64,000 nt of DNA from Glycocaulis alkaliphilus (lineage in GTDB: Bacteria > Pseudomonadota > Alphaproteobacteria > Caulobacterales > Maricaulaceae). A model generated the notes under the pieces. The model saw nothing but the letters and a program-made list of their open reading frames with translations, was not told the origin of the DNA and made no database searches. This document shows positions 63,530 to 64,000 of this stretch, piece by piece (the stretch's first letter is position 1; every line of letters starts with the position of its first letter). Made by a program: the position numbers and the translations under genes. Location: contig NZ_CP018911.1 in assembly GCF_004000605.1 (NCBI RefSeq), positions 1,736,001 through 1,800,000 on the forward strand, read 5' to 3'.

Positions 63530-64000
63530 CTAGAGCAACATCGTCACCGGATCTTCGACGAGCGGCTTTAGCGCGGCGAGGAATTTCGCGCCCGCCGCGC
63601 CATCGACCACGCGGTGATCGCAGGTCAGCGTGACCGTCATAACCGTCGCGATAGCCAGCGCATCATTCTTGACCACAGGGCGCTTCTCCCCTGCCCCGAC
63701 GGACAGGATCATGCCTTGCGGCTCGTTGATGATGGAAGCGAATGACTTGATGCCCATCATACCGAGATTGGAGATGGAGAAGGTGCCGCCCTGGAACTCT
63801 TCCGGCTTCAGCTTGCGCTCGCGCGCACGGGCGGCGAGGTCTTTCATCTCTTCGGAGATTTTCGCGAGCCCCTTGGTCTCCGCCTTTTTGATCACCGGCG
63901 TGATCAGCCCGCCCTCAATGGCGACGGCGACGGCCACATCGGCGTGTTTGTGCATGACCAGCCCCTCATCGGTATAGCTGGCATTGCTTTCAGGAACGCG
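63530..64000 (-). CDS. pdhC: Dihydrolipoyllysine acetyltransferase E2, C-terminal part (truncated by window edge)
   Basis: The last 156 residues of the E2 catalytic domain; the gene runs off the right edge. Visible are DVAVAVAIEGGLITPVIKKAETKGLAKISEEMKDLAARARERKL, FSISNLGMMGIKSFASIINEPQGMILSVGAGEKRPV and the active-site LTCDHRVVDGAAGAKFLAALK (His near the end). It forms the core of pyruvate dehydrogenase and moves the acetyl group to CoA. Lipoyl and E1/E3-binding domains lie outside the window. Assignment to the pyruvate complex rather than the 2-oxoglutarate one rests on the sequence style (EEFQGGTFSISNLGMMGI). Confidence 0.93.
   Translation of the reverse strand, partial: RVPESNASYTDEGLVMHKHADVAVAVAIEGGLITPVIKKAETKGLAKISEEMKDLAARARERKLKPEEFQGGTFSISNLGMMGIKSFASIINEPQGMILSVGAGEKRPVVKNDALAIATVMTVTLTCDHRVVDGAAGAKFLAALKPLVEDPVTMLL

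Overview
The window is one contiguous, GC-rich, gene-dense piece of chromosome with about 59 intact protein genes, one broken gene, and no tRNA, rRNA, CRISPR, transposase or phage module that I can recognise. Gene content and order are those of an alphaproteobacterium: rpoZ-rsh-pyrE-pdxJ-acpS-rnc-era-recO-parC in one leftward run, an iscR-led suf cluster with a DUF59 gene, an E2-E3 pyruvate dehydrogenase end, bpt, magnesium-type hemB and glnB-glnA. Intergenic mosaic repeats and CtrA-like TTAA boxes fit a Caulobacter-like dimorphic group (Maricaulales/Hyphomonadaceae). That family-level placement is inference.

Layout. 0.2-4.6 kb: acyl-CoA dehydrogenase, hemB, a TRIC/UPF0126 membrane protein, 3-hydroxyisobutyrate dehydrogenase (with the first gene, two valine-catabolism steps) and a flavin reductase. 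4.7-11.1 kb, rightward: motB, bpt, a three-gene TRAP importer with a Tat-lipoprotein-like binding protein, and an AI-2E-family permease overlapping it. 11.1-13.2 kb, leftward: M48 protease-lemA pair and a small nucleotidyltransferase coupled to parC. 13.2-23.0 kb: the housekeeping run for topoisomerase IV, repair, RNA processing, cofactors and stringent response, plus folK. 23.1-31.7 kb: NYN nuclease and family-5 uracil-DNA glycosylase (overlapping), smpB-dapA, a lytic transglycosylase, threonine dehydratase, an acyl-CoA ligase and a small Imm-like membrane protein. 31.7-37.1 kb, leftward: MATE pump, malic enzyme, NAD(P)HX repair. 37.2-45.2 kb, rightward: glnB-glnA with a strong terminator, a 1069-residue autotransporter, a transglycosylase lipoprotein and parE. 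45.3-51.3 kb: a tandem amidohydrolase pair, a DEAD-box helicase, a GGDEF protein with terminator, and a frameshifted TMEM175-like remnant. 51.3-60.3 kb, leftward: GST and the whole suf cluster. 60.5-64.0 kb: an alpha/beta hydrolase and lpd-thioesterase-E2 (E2 runs off the right edge).

The most unusual region is the suf cluster. Between sufB and sufC sit two genes not normally counted as suf genes: a small conserved protein and an unknown lipoprotein. A perfect 21-bp direct repeat flanks the small gene. It carries the 3' end of sufB, its stop, a purine-rich ribosome-binding stretch and the next start codon, so the small gene appears to end in a copied SufB tail. A perfect 17-bp palindrome lies just upstream of iscR and a 24-bp inverted repeat sits between the first cysteine desulfurase and sufB. 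Together they suggest a cluster with its own autoregulation and a recently edited gene junction.

The second notable layer is a set of mosaic extragenic repeats at six positions (about 0.14, 2.4, 16.3, 24.4, 28.3 and 31.3 kb). They belong to at least five sequence families, and in two or three places one family is clearly inserted inside another. All coordinates and motifs were read by eye; no homology search, folding or composition calculation was run.
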